Assembly: GCA_040954595.2 (NCBI GenBank)
Contig: CM082588.2
Span: forward strand, 12,400,001-12,464,000
From: Balanoglossus misakiensis
Lineage: Eukaryota > Hemichordata
DNA: 64,000 bases
Direction of reading: 5' to 3'
Under the pieces are notes generated by a model. It had not been told where the DNA came from. It was given only the letters and a program-made list of their open reading frames with translations, and made no database searches. This document shows positions 43,702 through 54,028 of this stretch, piece after piece. How positions within the stretch are numbered: the stretch's first letter is position 1; each line of letters begins with the position of its first letter. The translations under genes and the position numbers were made by a program.

Positions 43702-45131
43702 CTATGGATCTGAAGGTACAATGTACTCTAATGCTTTGAAATAGTGTTTGCATTCATGTAGCCTAGAGATCGAGTCAGCACAGTTCTCGTTTGTACTAAC
43801 ATATCTTGCCGTAATATAAAAGTTGCTGGTAGCTGAGAGCCAAAAGATCTCTCGCAGCCATACCATAGCTTGTTTGTTGCGTGAGGTGCCAGAGTTTATA
43901 ACATACATAGTAGTTGTGTTATCAGTGTAAACTACTATGTGCCGCTTATCCCAAAAGCAGTGCCATCGCCTGCAGGCAAGTGGGACCGTGTAAAGTTCCT
44001 TCAAATTAATGTGCATTTCCGCTAGCATAGGAGAATCCGCTCGCCACTGACTGTAAAACCAGTCGCTCCTGTAAACGCCCGCTCCCGCTGTGTCGCAAGC
44101 ATCGGTGACAAAAACCTGTCTGGGCACCGGGGTGTCATCGATGAAGAACGCCGTGCCGTTAAAAGTTTCGCAGAGGTTTGTCCACCAATTAATGTCAGCT
44201 TTAGCTTCAGCATTAAGACGCACATGATGAGATTGACGGGTTACAGTATTAGTAACATCAATCAGACGCCGCAAGAAAGTTCGCCCACCGCGGATGACCC
44301 GAGAGGCCCAATTTAATTTGCCGACCAGTCTCTGCAGCTCCCTTTTTGTAGCACGCTTCCTATTGTCCCAGGAGTGCAAATAACCACGCAATTCTTGCAG
44401 TTTTTTATTGTCAAGAGAAAGTGTCCGCGAGACTGTGTCCATCTGTACTCCTAGAAAGGTGAGACGCTGCGTAGGGTGAACTACTTTGTCCCAATTTATT
44501 GTAAACCCCAACTGCTGCAAGAGGTGAAGTAGCGCTTTGAAAGCCTCTTCGCATGCCCGCTGTGATTCCGCAAGGATTAAGAAATCATCAAGGTATACTA
44601 TTACGGCCTGATATCCCTTGCGACGCATCATACGAGTGACACTTTGTGTAATTCTGCTAAAGATTTCCGGGCTCCTGGCGGCACCAAAGGGGAGCCTTGT
44701 GTCGGCCATGTATGTCCAATTTGTATTTCCTGAGAATTTGTATTTGAGTCCCGTTGCTCGCTGGGAGTCTAGGCTAATCGGCACTGACCGGTAGGCAGAT
44801 ATAAGGTCAATTTTTGCCAAGAAGGCGTTGGGTGTACATAATGATACCGCGTGGTCGATAGTTTCATAGGTGAATGATGTAGTGGTAGCATATGAATTGA
44901 AAGTCTGATTTTCTTTGAGTCTTTTTTGGGGATTGCTCCCAAACTACTAACAATGTCCGGTTTTGTTTCTACACAAATATAGTTGCCGCTTGCAATTTCC
45001 AGCTGGATTTGGTCCTCAACTGCCGCACGGTTACTCGCCTTGTTAACTGATGCGTAATTGTTCCTTTCCACTTTGGTGAGTGGAATGCCAGGCGTAATAA
45101 TATCAAAGCCATGTTTAATACCGTTAATCAA
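43702..45131 (-). pseudogene. Reverse transcriptase-RNase H, copy 2 (two frame breaks)
   Basis: Homologous to the open 551-aa frame at 27,117-28,772. A 34-nt deletion at 44,900/44,901 removes the IHDCSQPKGLG block and shifts frame, splitting it into 44,769-45,131 and 43,702-44,820. A 7-nt insertion near 43,720 ends the RNase H frame early; the tail resumes at 43,449-43,721. Motifs A, B, YLDD and RNase H are otherwise intact. The 24-residue stretch after LVGKLNWAS that copy 1 lost is present here (RVIRGGRTFLRRLIDVTN). Confidence 0.85.
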
Positions 45132-45209
45132 GAATTCCTTGTCAAAGTCTGAAACTAGTTCGTGTTCCCAAGTTGCTAAACGATCCGTCAGAGGGCTGGA
45201 GATTTTGTC

Positions 45210-46196
45210 CTAGGCCTGATTATTGGTGGCTTTGTGGGGTGTCCCAGCTTTATGGCGGTACTGTGGATGGTCTTTTTGACAACCCTCCTCAATACACACG
45301 TGCGCGTAGCGACAGGAGGCCCTATTACAACTGCTCTGGTTCTGGAAATCAAAACAGATTTGTTTTCCTTTGGTGTCGAAAGTGCGCCCTTTTCCAGACA
45401 CCTTGATCTTTTGGGAAGTCTGTCGTTTTTCTAGATTGTATAGAGACAAATGGAGGTTGACAGTGCCCCATGTAGTATCGGACGTGGCCTGTTTTTTTCT
45501 GTATTCGTGGTCGTACGTCATCACAGAAGGGGTACTGAATGACTGCACATATTCGCCAATGTTAATTGTGTGGTCAAGGTAATCCGAGACATCCTCCTGC
45601 GAAGCACCACGTGACATCAATGTCTTGAGGATTCTGGCGTTAGCTGACACCCATTGCGCTAGTGTCACCTGATTGGGCTTAGGGCGTTGCGTGGCCGTGC
45701 GCATCACTAATTTCGTATCGCCTTCAGTTATCAGTTCGGTTTCATCGGTAGAATCGAAGGAACCTTTCGTTGTCACATAGTCTGGGATGAGAAGGGGTTT
45801 GGTTTTCTGCTCACCTTTCTGACACTTGGCTGCAGATGCCGGTTTTTGGTCGATAATCAGATCTTGTAAGGTATCGTCCCCCATCGACTGTAGCATCTCG
45901 TTCAGTTCCTTAAGCTTGGCCAGGTCTTTTGTCGTGACATTTTTTGCCTCAGCCATGTCTTCCTTCTCAAATGTGGTTTTGCTCTGGGGGTCTGCCGCTA
46001 ACAGTTGGTTCCGGGCGTGACGCAGTATACTTCGTTGGCCGATTGGGAGACCTATGTCGCCAATGTCCTTGTCGTCCAAGCACTTCAGCGTTGATTTTGT
46101 CGTGATCGCTTCATCTGTTAATTTACTGATGGTGTCTTTCGACATACCGGTTGATTCGCACCACTCGACGAAGGCATAATCAGCGCTTTCCGTCAT
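45210..46196 (-). CDS. Gag-like protein with SAM-like N-terminus (328 aa)
   Basis: It starts 19 nt inside the A1 repeat boundary (ATG at 46,196). Residues ~8-65 resemble a sterile alpha motif: FVEWCESTGMSKDTISKL, TLKCLDDKDIGDIGLPIGQR, ILRHARNQL. The middle is acidic and polar. The C-terminus has a CCCH-type zinc cluster (CFDFQNQSSCNRASCRYAH, CIEEGCQKDH) typical of DIRS/Ngaro gags. Presumed to package the RNA; the SAM-like part may mediate self-association (inference). Confidence 0.75.
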   Translation of the reverse strand: MTESADYAFVEWCESTGMSKDTISKLTDEAITTKSTLKCLDDKDIGDIGLPIGQRSILRHARNQLLAADPQSKTTFEKEDMAEAKNVTTKDLAKLKELNEMLQSMGDDTLQDLIIDQKPASAAKCQKGEQKTKPLLIPDYVTTKGSFDSTDETELITEGDTKLVMRTATQRPKPNQVTLAQWVSANARILKTLMSRGASQEDVSDYLDHTINIGEYVQSFSTPSVMTYDHEYRKKQATSDTTWGTVNLHLSLYNLEKRQTSQKIKVSGKGRTFDTKGKQICFDFQNQSSCNRASCRYAHVCIEEGCQKDHPQYRHKAGTPHKATNNQA

Positions 46197-46344
46197 TTTT
46201 CGTTTTCGCGCCTGTTTTTGCGTTGAACAAGCGTGGCTATGCTAAGCAAGATGGCGACTGCCACAGCCTCGTACCAGGACTAGGGGAGAGCCACCTCGTA
46301 CCCGCCCATTTAAATTGCAATAAAACAGAGTGTTATTGTCCACT

Positions 46345-46563
46345 ATGAATTATGAGGCTTTTCTATGAGCAGAGCCATTCAATGAAATTAAACATGGTGA
46401 CCATATGATTTTATCTGACCACGGAATATAATTTCTATTGATGGAGCCATTTGAATTTTTGTTTATACATGAAAATAGCAATACTGGAAGTAAGTAAGCA
46501 TTATATCCCATGTTCTATGTCACACACGTGGCTATATGGGCCAGTTCATGTGATAACAAACAT
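46345..46563. other. Flank of the Ngaro element; repeated at 51,890-52,109
   Basis: No gene. Together with the last ~60 bp of A1 (from about 46,289) it recurs at 51,830-52,109, the start of the second copy of a local tandem duplication. Confidence 0.6.
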
Positions 46564-47784
46564 AATTAAAGCTGCAAGCAGCATTGGCGGGGCACAAGCG
46601 GTTCCCATGGTGACCAGCAAATGCCACGGCTGTATCTGCTGGGGATACCAAGATATGGAAAAGTAGGTCAAAGGTCACCTGAGGTCACCCCAAATTTGGT
46701 CAAAAAAATCGGACCCCACACTAGTCTAGGTCCAACAAAAACCAGACCCCTAGCTCTATTGGTTCGCCTAGAATTAGGTATGCACATAATTAATGAGGTA
46801 TTGTGTAAGACTCCATATGTGCTCCACCGCCCCCCCCCCCCCCCCCAAAAAGCCAGGACTCTAACTGCTGTGGATGCTGAGATATGGGAAAGTAGGTCAA
46901 AGGTCATCCAAGGTCACCCAAAATTTGGGCATAAAATTTTGACCCCAGAGTGGGCCATGTCAAACTAAAACCAGACCTCTAGCCCTATTGGATAGCCTGG
47001 AATTAGATATGCAGAAAAATGATGTTTCAGAAATAGGTCAAGGGTTATTGCTAAAATTACCAAAATAGTTGTGTCATGTCCTGGCAGCATTGGTACCCAT
47101 GTCCACAAAATTCATGACTGTGGTGCTTTTACAAGAGGAGCTATGGGGAATATGCATATATAATTAGTTGTTGTAAAACTGGGTCAAAGGTCATGTGAAA
47201 ATTGCCCCCCAAAATTGTGACAACTTCTGGTCATATGATGACTCATATCCAAAGAAAGAATTTCCATGCTGTCAACATTTTGGCTAAAAAACGGAATTTT
47301 CATTTTTCAATGGTTTTCCGAAAATCCAACATGGCCGCCATAATGATCGACCAATCACAGTGCGCTTCGCAAACTTGATAGACATAGGTTAGGTGACCAC
47401 ATACCCCGAATCCCGTGACTCGGCAATCGCTGGTTCTGGAGAAGAAGATTTTTAAAGTTTTAAGCAGTTTTTCAGAAAAACAATTGTAGCAAAAAAACTT
47501 TATGTATGACGTCATGATTTTAATGGGGTAAAATGATGGACATAAGGTAGGCTACCTGCACACCAAATTTGAACTCGATAGGCCCAGTGGTTTTTGAGAA
47601 GGACTCGTTTAACGATTTTCAGGAAATCCAATATGGCCGCCAGGTCACGTGACTAATTAAATATTCACGAGCCACTGCACGTCTACTCATTGGCCCCTAT
47701 CACCCTACCAAGTTTCAGCCCCCTAGGTGCTGGGGTTTTCCAGATCTACCTGGCCGAATTTTGGGGAAGAAGAAGAAGAAGAAT
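46564..47784 (+). mobile_element. Helitron-like element H2
   Basis: Starts AATTAAAGCTGCAAGCAGC, followed by GGCGGGGCACAAGCGG. The body has repeated AGGTCAAAGGTCA and 'cctattggttngcctggaattag' modules, and 'aatccaatatggccgcca' segments in the 3' half. It ends in (GAA)n without its hairpin, directly against H3. A C-run lies at 46,830-46,846. No ORF of a transposition protein. Confidence 0.6.
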
Positions 47785-49262
47785 TAAAGCTGCAAGCAGC
47801 ATTGTCCGGGCCCAAGCTATATTATCTTATCTGATTATTAGATATGCACATAATTAATGAGAAGAAACATAATGCTGTATTTTATCCCATGAAATGTCAA
47901 GGTTATATCTATGTTTGGTGTTGATATAGTGTTAAGTAGGTCAAAGGTCACCCAGAGGTCACCCAAAATTTGGGCAGACAATTTTGACCCGTAGTGTTCC
48001 ATGTCCAACAAAAAACAGATCTCTACCCCTTTTGGTTAGCCCGGAATTAGGTATGCACATAAATAATGAGTTAAGCAGGTGTCACAGGTGACCCAAAACT
48101 TTGGCTTTTCATTATGGCCCCATACCTCCAAACGCCAAGGCTGTATCTGCTGTGGATGTCGAGATATGCAAAAGTAGGTCAAAGGTCACCCGAGGTCACC
48201 CAACATTTGGGCAAAATATTTTGACCACATACTGGTCCATGTATAACAAAAACAAAACCTCTAGGTCTATTGGTTCATCTGTAATTAGATATGTGCATAT
48301 TTAATGAGGTCAGCAGAGGTCAAAGGGGTCATGAAAAGTAGCAAAATTTTTTGATCACATACAAATCCACATACATCAAAAACCAAACTTATAGCCGCAT
48401 TGGTTAGCCTGGAATTAGATATGCAGAAAAATGATGCGTCAAAAGTAGGTCAAAGGTCATTGCCAAAATTACCAAAATATTTATAGCTGATTCTTGTCAT
48501 ATGATGATTCATATCCATAAAAAGAATTTCTGTGCTATCAATTTTTAGGCTAGAAAGGGAATTTTTACTTTTTAATCGTTTTTCACAAAATCCAATATGG
48601 CCGCCATAATCTTCGACCAATCACATTCTTCTTAGCAAACTTGATAGACATATGTTTAATGACCACACACACCAAAGCTTGTGACTCGGTTATCGCCGGT
48701 TCTTGAAAAGAAGATTTTTGAAATTTTACTAGGGTTTTTCGAAAATCCAATATGGCCGCCAAAATCTTCGACCAATCACAATGATCTTCGCAAACTTGAT
48801 AGACATAAGTTAGGTGACCACATACACCAAACCTTGTGTCTTGGTTATCACCGGTTCTGGAGAAGAAGATTTTTGAAATTTAAGCCAGATTTCAGAAAAA
48901 AAATTGTAGCAAAAAACTGCAACATTGTCAGCATAATTTCCAATTACAAAAATGATGGGCAGTAGGTAGTCTACCAGCACGCCAAATTTGAAGTCGATCT
49001 GACTTGTAGTTTTTGAGATCTGAGATTTGTATTTTTTCAGAAAATCCAAGATGGCCGCCAGGTCACGTGACTAATTAAAAATTCAAGGGTTCAATGCACG
49101 ACTACTCATTGACCTTGACCACTGTAACAAGTTTCAGAAGTGTACCTGCAGCGGTGTCTGAGATCTCGTGGGTCAAAGAATTGACACAAGAATAAAGAAA
49201 GAAAGAAAGAAAAATTCCAACGAAACCAATACGGGCCCAAGCCTGGCTTGGCTTGGGCCCGT
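47785..49262 (+). mobile_element. Helitron-like element H3
   Basis: Same 5' end (AATTAAAGCTGCAAGCAGC) but GTCCGGGCCCAAGC after it. It ends at a GGGCCCAAGCC-GGCTTGGGCCC hairpin (49,232-49,261) preceded by AAAAATTCCAACGAAACCAA. The hairpin sequence echoes the motif near the 5' end (GGGCCCAAGC), as in H2/H4, where both are GGGGCACAAGC. No coding frame. Confidence 0.6.
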
Positions 49263-50595
49263 AATTAAAGCTGCAAGCAGCGTTGGCGGGGCACAAGCGG
49301 TTCCCATGGTAACCAGCAAATGCCAAGGCTGTATCTGCTGTGGATGCCAAGATATTGGAAAGTAGGTCAAAGGTCACCTGAGGTCACCCCAAATTTGGGC
49401 AAAAAAATCGGACCCCATACAAGTCTAGGTCCAACAAAAACAAGACCCCTAGCTCTATTGGTTCGCCTAGAATTAGGTATGTGCATAATTAATGAGGTCT
49501 TGTGTAAGACTCCATATGTGCTCCATCTGCCCCACAAAAGCCAGGACTCTAACTGCTGTGGATGCTGAGATATGGGAAAGTAGATCAAAGGTCATCCAAG
49601 GTCACCCAAAATTTGGGCATAAAATTTTGACCCCAGAGTGGGCCATGTCCAACTAAAACCAGACCTCTAGCCCTATTGGTTAGCCTGGAATTAGATATGC
49701 AGAAAAATGATGTTTCAGAAATAGGTCAAGGGTCATTGCCAAAATTACCAAAATATTTGTGTCATGTCCTGGCAGCATTGGTACCCATGTCCACAAAATT
49801 CATGACTGTGATGCTTTGACAAGAGGAGGTATGGGGAATATGCATATATAATTAGTTGTTTTAAACTGGGTCAAAGGTCATGTGAAAATTGCCCTGAAAA
49901 ATTGTGACAACTTCCGGTCATATGATGACTCATATCCAAAAAAAGAATTTCCATGCTGTCATCATTTTGGCTACAAAACGGAATTATCACTTTTCAATGG
50001 TTTTCCGAAAATCCAATATGGCCGCCATAATGATCGACCAATCACAGTGCGCTTCGCAAACTTGATAGACATAGGTTAGGTGACCACATATCCCAAATCC
50101 CGAGACTCGGTAACCGCTGGTTCTGGAGAAGTAGATTTTTAAAGTTTAAAGTAGTTTTTCAGAAAAACAATTGTAGCAAAAAAACTTTATGTATGACGTC
50201 ATGATTTCAATGGGGTAAAATGATGGACAGAAGGTAGGCTACCTGCACACCAAATTTGAACTCGATCGGCCCAGTGGTTTTTGAGAAGGACTCATTTAAC
50301 GATTTTCAGGAAATCCAATATGGCCGCCAGGTCACGTGACTAATTAAATATTCACGGGCCACTGCACGTCTACTCATTGGCCCCTACCACCCTACCAAGT
50401 TTCGGCCCCCTAGGTGCTGCCGTTTTCCAGATTTACAATGACATATTTCTCGGAAGAAGAAGAATAATAATAATAATAAGAAAAATTCCAACAATAACAA
50501 TGGGGGCACAAGCCGCCTGAGGGCGCTTGTGCCCCCAATAAAGAAAAATTCCAACAATACCAATAGGGGCACAAGCCCGATAGGCTTGTGCCCCT
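49263..50595 (+). mobile_element. Helitron-like element H4 with doubled 3' end
   Basis: Close relative of H2. It ends in a GGGGGCACAAGCC hairpin (50,502-50,536), then has a second 3' end (AAGAAAAATTCCAACAATACC and a hairpin at 50,565-50,595). Beyond it the sequence resumes AATTAATGGG, exactly the sequence of the unoccupied site at 52,107-52,119. No target-site duplication is required. Confidence 0.65.
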
Positions 50596-50597
50596 AA

Positions 50598-51829
50598 TTA
50601 ATGGGTAAATGGCAGCGAGAGAGAGACTTTGTCCCTTTAATTCTTGAGTTGATTGGCGAGCCGCCTTCGATTCGATCAGGATGACCTCCAATCACAAAGT
50701 GTATATCAATACATGTGACACTAGGACCCTGAGAACTAACCAGGGGTAAGGGAAAAGGTAGCCCTTAGAAAAAAATTTGGTAAGGTTACACCTGACATGT
50801 TGAAAGATGTGCCCCCGGGACATGCCCCACCTTAGGTTGACACCAGAGTTTCACAAGAAAGTTGTGTATGACACAAAAACGGAAAATTCCCCCGTACTTA
50901 CTATTCATCAGACAGTTTTATGAGTAGTAACAATAGGAGCCGTGGGGTAAATGCCAAAAGAAGTTGCCCTCCTTGTCCTAGGGCAGGCGAATATGACAAC
51001 AGCAGATCACATAGCATTCGTGGGAAGGAGGGGATTCAACCCACACTTTCTTATTGGTGTTGGGAAAATGATGCCCTTGAACCCATGCCCAGAAACACTT
51101 TCCGATCAAGGTATGATCCAAGTCTGGGTGAAGGAGGGCCTTGGGGACAGGATGTTTTCAGTTATGGGGAGGCATGGGATAGGGACAATTTCGACACTTT
51201 TGCCACGTGCAGTACAGAGGGGATGCGATCAGAACCATTATCCTGGAGATTTTGCAGGGACGTTCCATCAATATGAACTGGAAGGGTTTACCAGATATTT
51301 TACGCCACCTGCACCCCCATATTCAATGAGGCCCACACCGAACCCAGCTAGTCCATACAACCAACAGTATGAATCACCACCTCATGCTGGGCGTAGCCAT
51401 AGGCTATACATGCCTGCCGGTATCGAAGACAATTATGAGTATTGGTAGCAGACCCCTCTTGAGAATGAATCATGGTTCCACCCTTATGGTATAAAGTAAG
51501 ATTACTCCATGCTAATAAATGACAATATTAGAATGAAAGTACATTCCAAGTGACTTGTTGGGAGCATCGGGCCACTTAATCCCAAAAAATTGCAATCGGC
51601 CTGATTTTCAGTTAACCAATCTAAAGCCCAACTTTTCGTGTATTTAGTTGGGTTTCTAAAACTAACAAATTTTTTGACAATATTAATGGCATGATGAATA
51701 CTACTCTCATCAAATCAAATAATGTTGTGTCGTCCACAACTGGTGTAATTTTTATGTGTTTGGAATCGTAGACACCATTTATCTTTTAGTCAACTCTAAA
51801 TCTAATATAACAGTCGTGAAAATTGCTAG
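50598..51829. repeat. 1.23-kb sequence P, first copy
   Basis: Near-identical to 52,112-53,343 (displacement 1,514 bp). Begins TTAATGGGTAAATGGCAGCGAG and includes the open frames at 50,920-51,448. It is cut at ATTGCTA, where it joins a second copy of 46,289 onward (CTAGGGGAG); the shared CTA is microhomology at the breakpoint. Confidence 0.8.
50920..51448 (+). CDS. Possible coding exon or retrocopy, disordered Y/P-rich protein (copy 1)
   Basis: Two overlapping frames are open. The frame from ATG 50,920 (118 codons) reads RYDPSLGEGGPWGQDVFSYG; the frame from 50,951 (165 codons) ends HYPGDFAGTFHQYELEGFTR, RYFTPPAPPYSMRPTPNPAS, GIEDNYEYW, stop at 51,446. The compositions look like parts of one disordered protein with a frame change near 51,220, but that is inference. 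An acceptor-like TTCATCAGACAG precedes the first ATG. No family recognised. The second copy at 52,434-52,962 has one D to E change in the long frame. Confidence 0.3.
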
Positions 51830-52109
51830 GGGAGAGCCACCTCGTACCCGCCCATTTAAATTGCAATAAAACAGAGTGTTATTGTCCACTATGAATTATG
51901 AGGCTTTTCTATGAGCAGAGCCATTCAATGAAATTAAACATGGTGACCATATGATTTTATCTGACCACGGAATATAATTTCTATTGATGGAGCCATTTGA
52001 ATTTTTGTTTATACATGAAAATAGCAATACTGGAAGTAAGTAAGCATTATATCCCATGTTCTATGTCACTCACGTGGCTATATGGGCCAGTTCATGTGAT
52101 AACAAACAT
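51830..52109. repeat. Second copy of the Ngaro 5' end and its flank
   Basis: Matches 46,289-46,563 (end of A1, then ATGAATTATGAGGCTTTTC and so on). At 52,109/52,110 it continues AATTAATGGG into sequence P without any Helitron-like element, so it is the empty counterpart of 46,563/46,564 and 50,595/50,596. Confidence 0.8.
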
Positions 52110-52111
52110 AA

Positions 52112-53343
52112 TTAATGGGAAAATGGCAGCGAGAGAGAGACTTTGTCCCTTTAATTCTTGAGTTGATTGGCGAGCCGCCTTCGATTCGATCAGGATGACC
52201 TCCAATCACAAAGTGTATATCAATACATGTGACACTAGGACCCTGAGAACTAACCAGGGGTAAGGGAAAAGGTAGCCCTTAGAAACAAATTTGGTAAGGT
52301 TACACCTGACATGTTGAAAGATGTGCCCCCGGGACATGCCCCACCTTAGGTTGACACCAGAGTTTCACAAGAAAGTTGTGTATGACACAAATAGGGAAAA
52401 TTCCCCCGTACTTACTATTCATCAGACAGTTTTATGAGTAGTAACAATAGGAGCCGTGGGGTAAATGCCAAAAGAAGTTGCCCTCCTTGTCCTAGGGCAG
52501 GCGAATATGACAACAGCAGATCACATAGCATTCGTAGGAAGGAGGGGATTCAACCCACACTTTCTTATTGGTGTTGGGAAAATGATGCCCTTGAACCCAT
52601 GCCCAGAAACACTTTCCGATCAAGGTATGATCCAAGTCTGGGTGAAGGAGGGCCTTGGGGACAGGATGTTTTCAGTTATGGGGAGGCATGGGATAGGGAC
52701 AATTTCGACACTTTTGCCACGTGCAGTACAGAGGGGATGCGATCAGAACCATTATCCTGGAGAGTTTGCAGGGACGTTCCATCAATATGAACTGGAAGGG
52801 TTTACCAGATATTTTACGCCACCTGCACCCCCATATTCAATGAGGCCCACACCGAACCCAGCTAGTCCATACAACCAACAGTATGAATCACCACCTCATG
52901 CTGGGCGTAGCCATAGGCTATACATGCCTGCCGGTATCGAAGACAATTATGAGTATTGGTAGCAGACCCCTCTTGAGAATGAATCATGGTTCCACCCTTA
53001 TGGTATAAAGTAAGATTACTCCATGCTAATAAATGACAATATTAGAATGAAAGTACATTCCAAGTGACTTGTTGGGAGCATCGGGCCACTTAATCCCAAA
53101 AAATTGCAATCGGCCTGATTTTCAGTTAACCAATCTAAAGCCCAACTTTTCGTGTATTTAGTTGGGTTTCTAAAACTAACAAATTTTTTGACAATATTAA
53201 TGGCATGATGAACACTACTCTCATCAAATCAAATAATGTTGTGTCGTCCACAACTGGTGTAATTTTTATGTGTTTGGAATCGTAGACACCATTTATCTTT
53301 TAGTCAACTCTAAATCTAATATAACAGTCGTGAAAATTGCTAT
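52112..53343. repeat. 1.23-kb sequence P, second copy
   Basis: Near-identical to 50,598-51,829. It continues past the first copy's breakpoint (ATTGCTATGACAAAC) to about 53,450, so this copy probably carries the original right flank. The 53,344-53,464 continuation shows no feature. Confidence 0.8.
52434..52962 (+). CDS. Possible coding exon or retrocopy (copy 2)
   Basis: Same two overlapping frames as 50,920-51,448 (118 and 165 codons). The two differences seen in the coding part are silent (V) and D to E in the 165-codon frame; they are G to R and F to V in the 118-codon frame. That mildly favours the longer frame, but two sites prove nothing. Confidence 0.3.
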
Positions 53344-53464
53344 GACAAACAAAAAATGAAGTGCTGACAGGGGACACCCTTGTCAGATCCCTTTGGATGG
53401 ATAACATTTAGAGAAGACATTGCCATTTTTCAAACATCTAGTATGTGATTACACATAGTTTTAA

Positions 53465-53756
53465 CCCTAACGCTGCCAAGTCAGTTTGATATCCAGGGTG
53501 CCTAGAATCCTGGCTCCCAGGCCTGTTAGGCTGCCAAGGGCGTGTTACGCAGTAGGGCCTATACAAGACCCTCAAACCAAACCAGAGCAAACCAGTACGA
53601 TTTAGTACATTTAAGGGGGGCTTAGACTGCCAAGTGTGTCTAAGTTATGAGAGCCATGGCAAGACAGTCAAAATACGTTTAGGAAGAAAAAATGGCAAAT
53701 ACATATTTTAAGGGACTTGACACTCTAAACAGGTATGACACCTAGTAGCATTAGGG
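53465..53756. mobile_element. piggyBac-type MITE, 292 bp, TTAA target sites
   Basis: TTAA at 53,461-53,464 and 53,757-53,760 flank inverted ends CCCTAACGCTGCCAAGTC and, inverted from the right, CCCTAATGCTACTAGGTG. No coding frame. A reverse-oriented fragment of the same family is at 7,867-7,968. Confidence 0.75.
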
Positions 53757-53764
53757 TTAAAATA

Positions 53765-54028
53765 TAGCTGCAAGCCAAAATGGTCATCTGAGGTCACCCG
53801 AAATTTGGGCAAAAATTTTTTGACCCCATACTGGTCCAGGTCCATCAGAAACCAAACCTTCAGCCCTATTGGTTCGCCTGGAATTAGGTATGCACATAAT
53901 TAATAAGTTAAGCAGTTGTACAGGTGACCTCAAAATTCGGCTTTTCATTTTAGTCCCATCCCTCGAAATGCTAAGGCTGTACCTGCTCTGGAGGCCGAGA
54001 TATGAGAAAGAAGATCACCTGAGGTCAC
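53765..54028 (+). repeat. Helitron-like family fragment
   Basis: Starts ATAGCTGCAAGCC (decayed family start), then modules identical to 29,826-30,043. Joined at 54,028 to sequence homologous to 30,879 onward, an 835-bp deletion relative to copy 1. Confidence 0.65.

Larger units (their letters stand above)
42170..46344 (-). mobile_element. Ngaro/DIRS-type retrotransposon, copy 2, with split direct repeats
   Basis: Minus-strand order: A1 (46,344-46,215, 130 bp), gag, RT-RNase H, tyrosine recombinase, B1 (42,604-42,491, 114 bp), A2 (42,490-42,361) and B2 (42,283-42,170). A1/A2 and B1/B2 are near-identical. This A1-ORFs-B1A2B2 arrangement is the known 'split direct repeat' structure of Ngaro and PAT-like elements, which replaces LTRs and integrase. 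An extra 77 bp separate A2 and B2. RT is broken by a 34-nt deletion, so this copy is not autonomous. It lies antisense to the host EGF gene. Confidence 0.88.
32969..46361. repeat. Segmental duplication, second copy (D2)
   Basis: Near-identical to 17,474-29,825. From 32,969 to about 36,400 it holds the same featureless sequence with the same short ORFs (33,033-33,269; 33,511-33,717). Differences from D1 seen by eye are scattered single bases, shorter homopolymers, one minisatellite unit fewer, a full MITE at 40,126-40,475, and independent deletions in the Ngaro element. Confidence 0.85.

Noticed and set aside
17474-46361. Treating the two large copies purely as unmerged haplotypes
   Set aside because: Possible, but the sorted left/right variants in the chimeric fold-back copy also fit true recombination; sequence alone cannot decide, so the question is left open in the findings.
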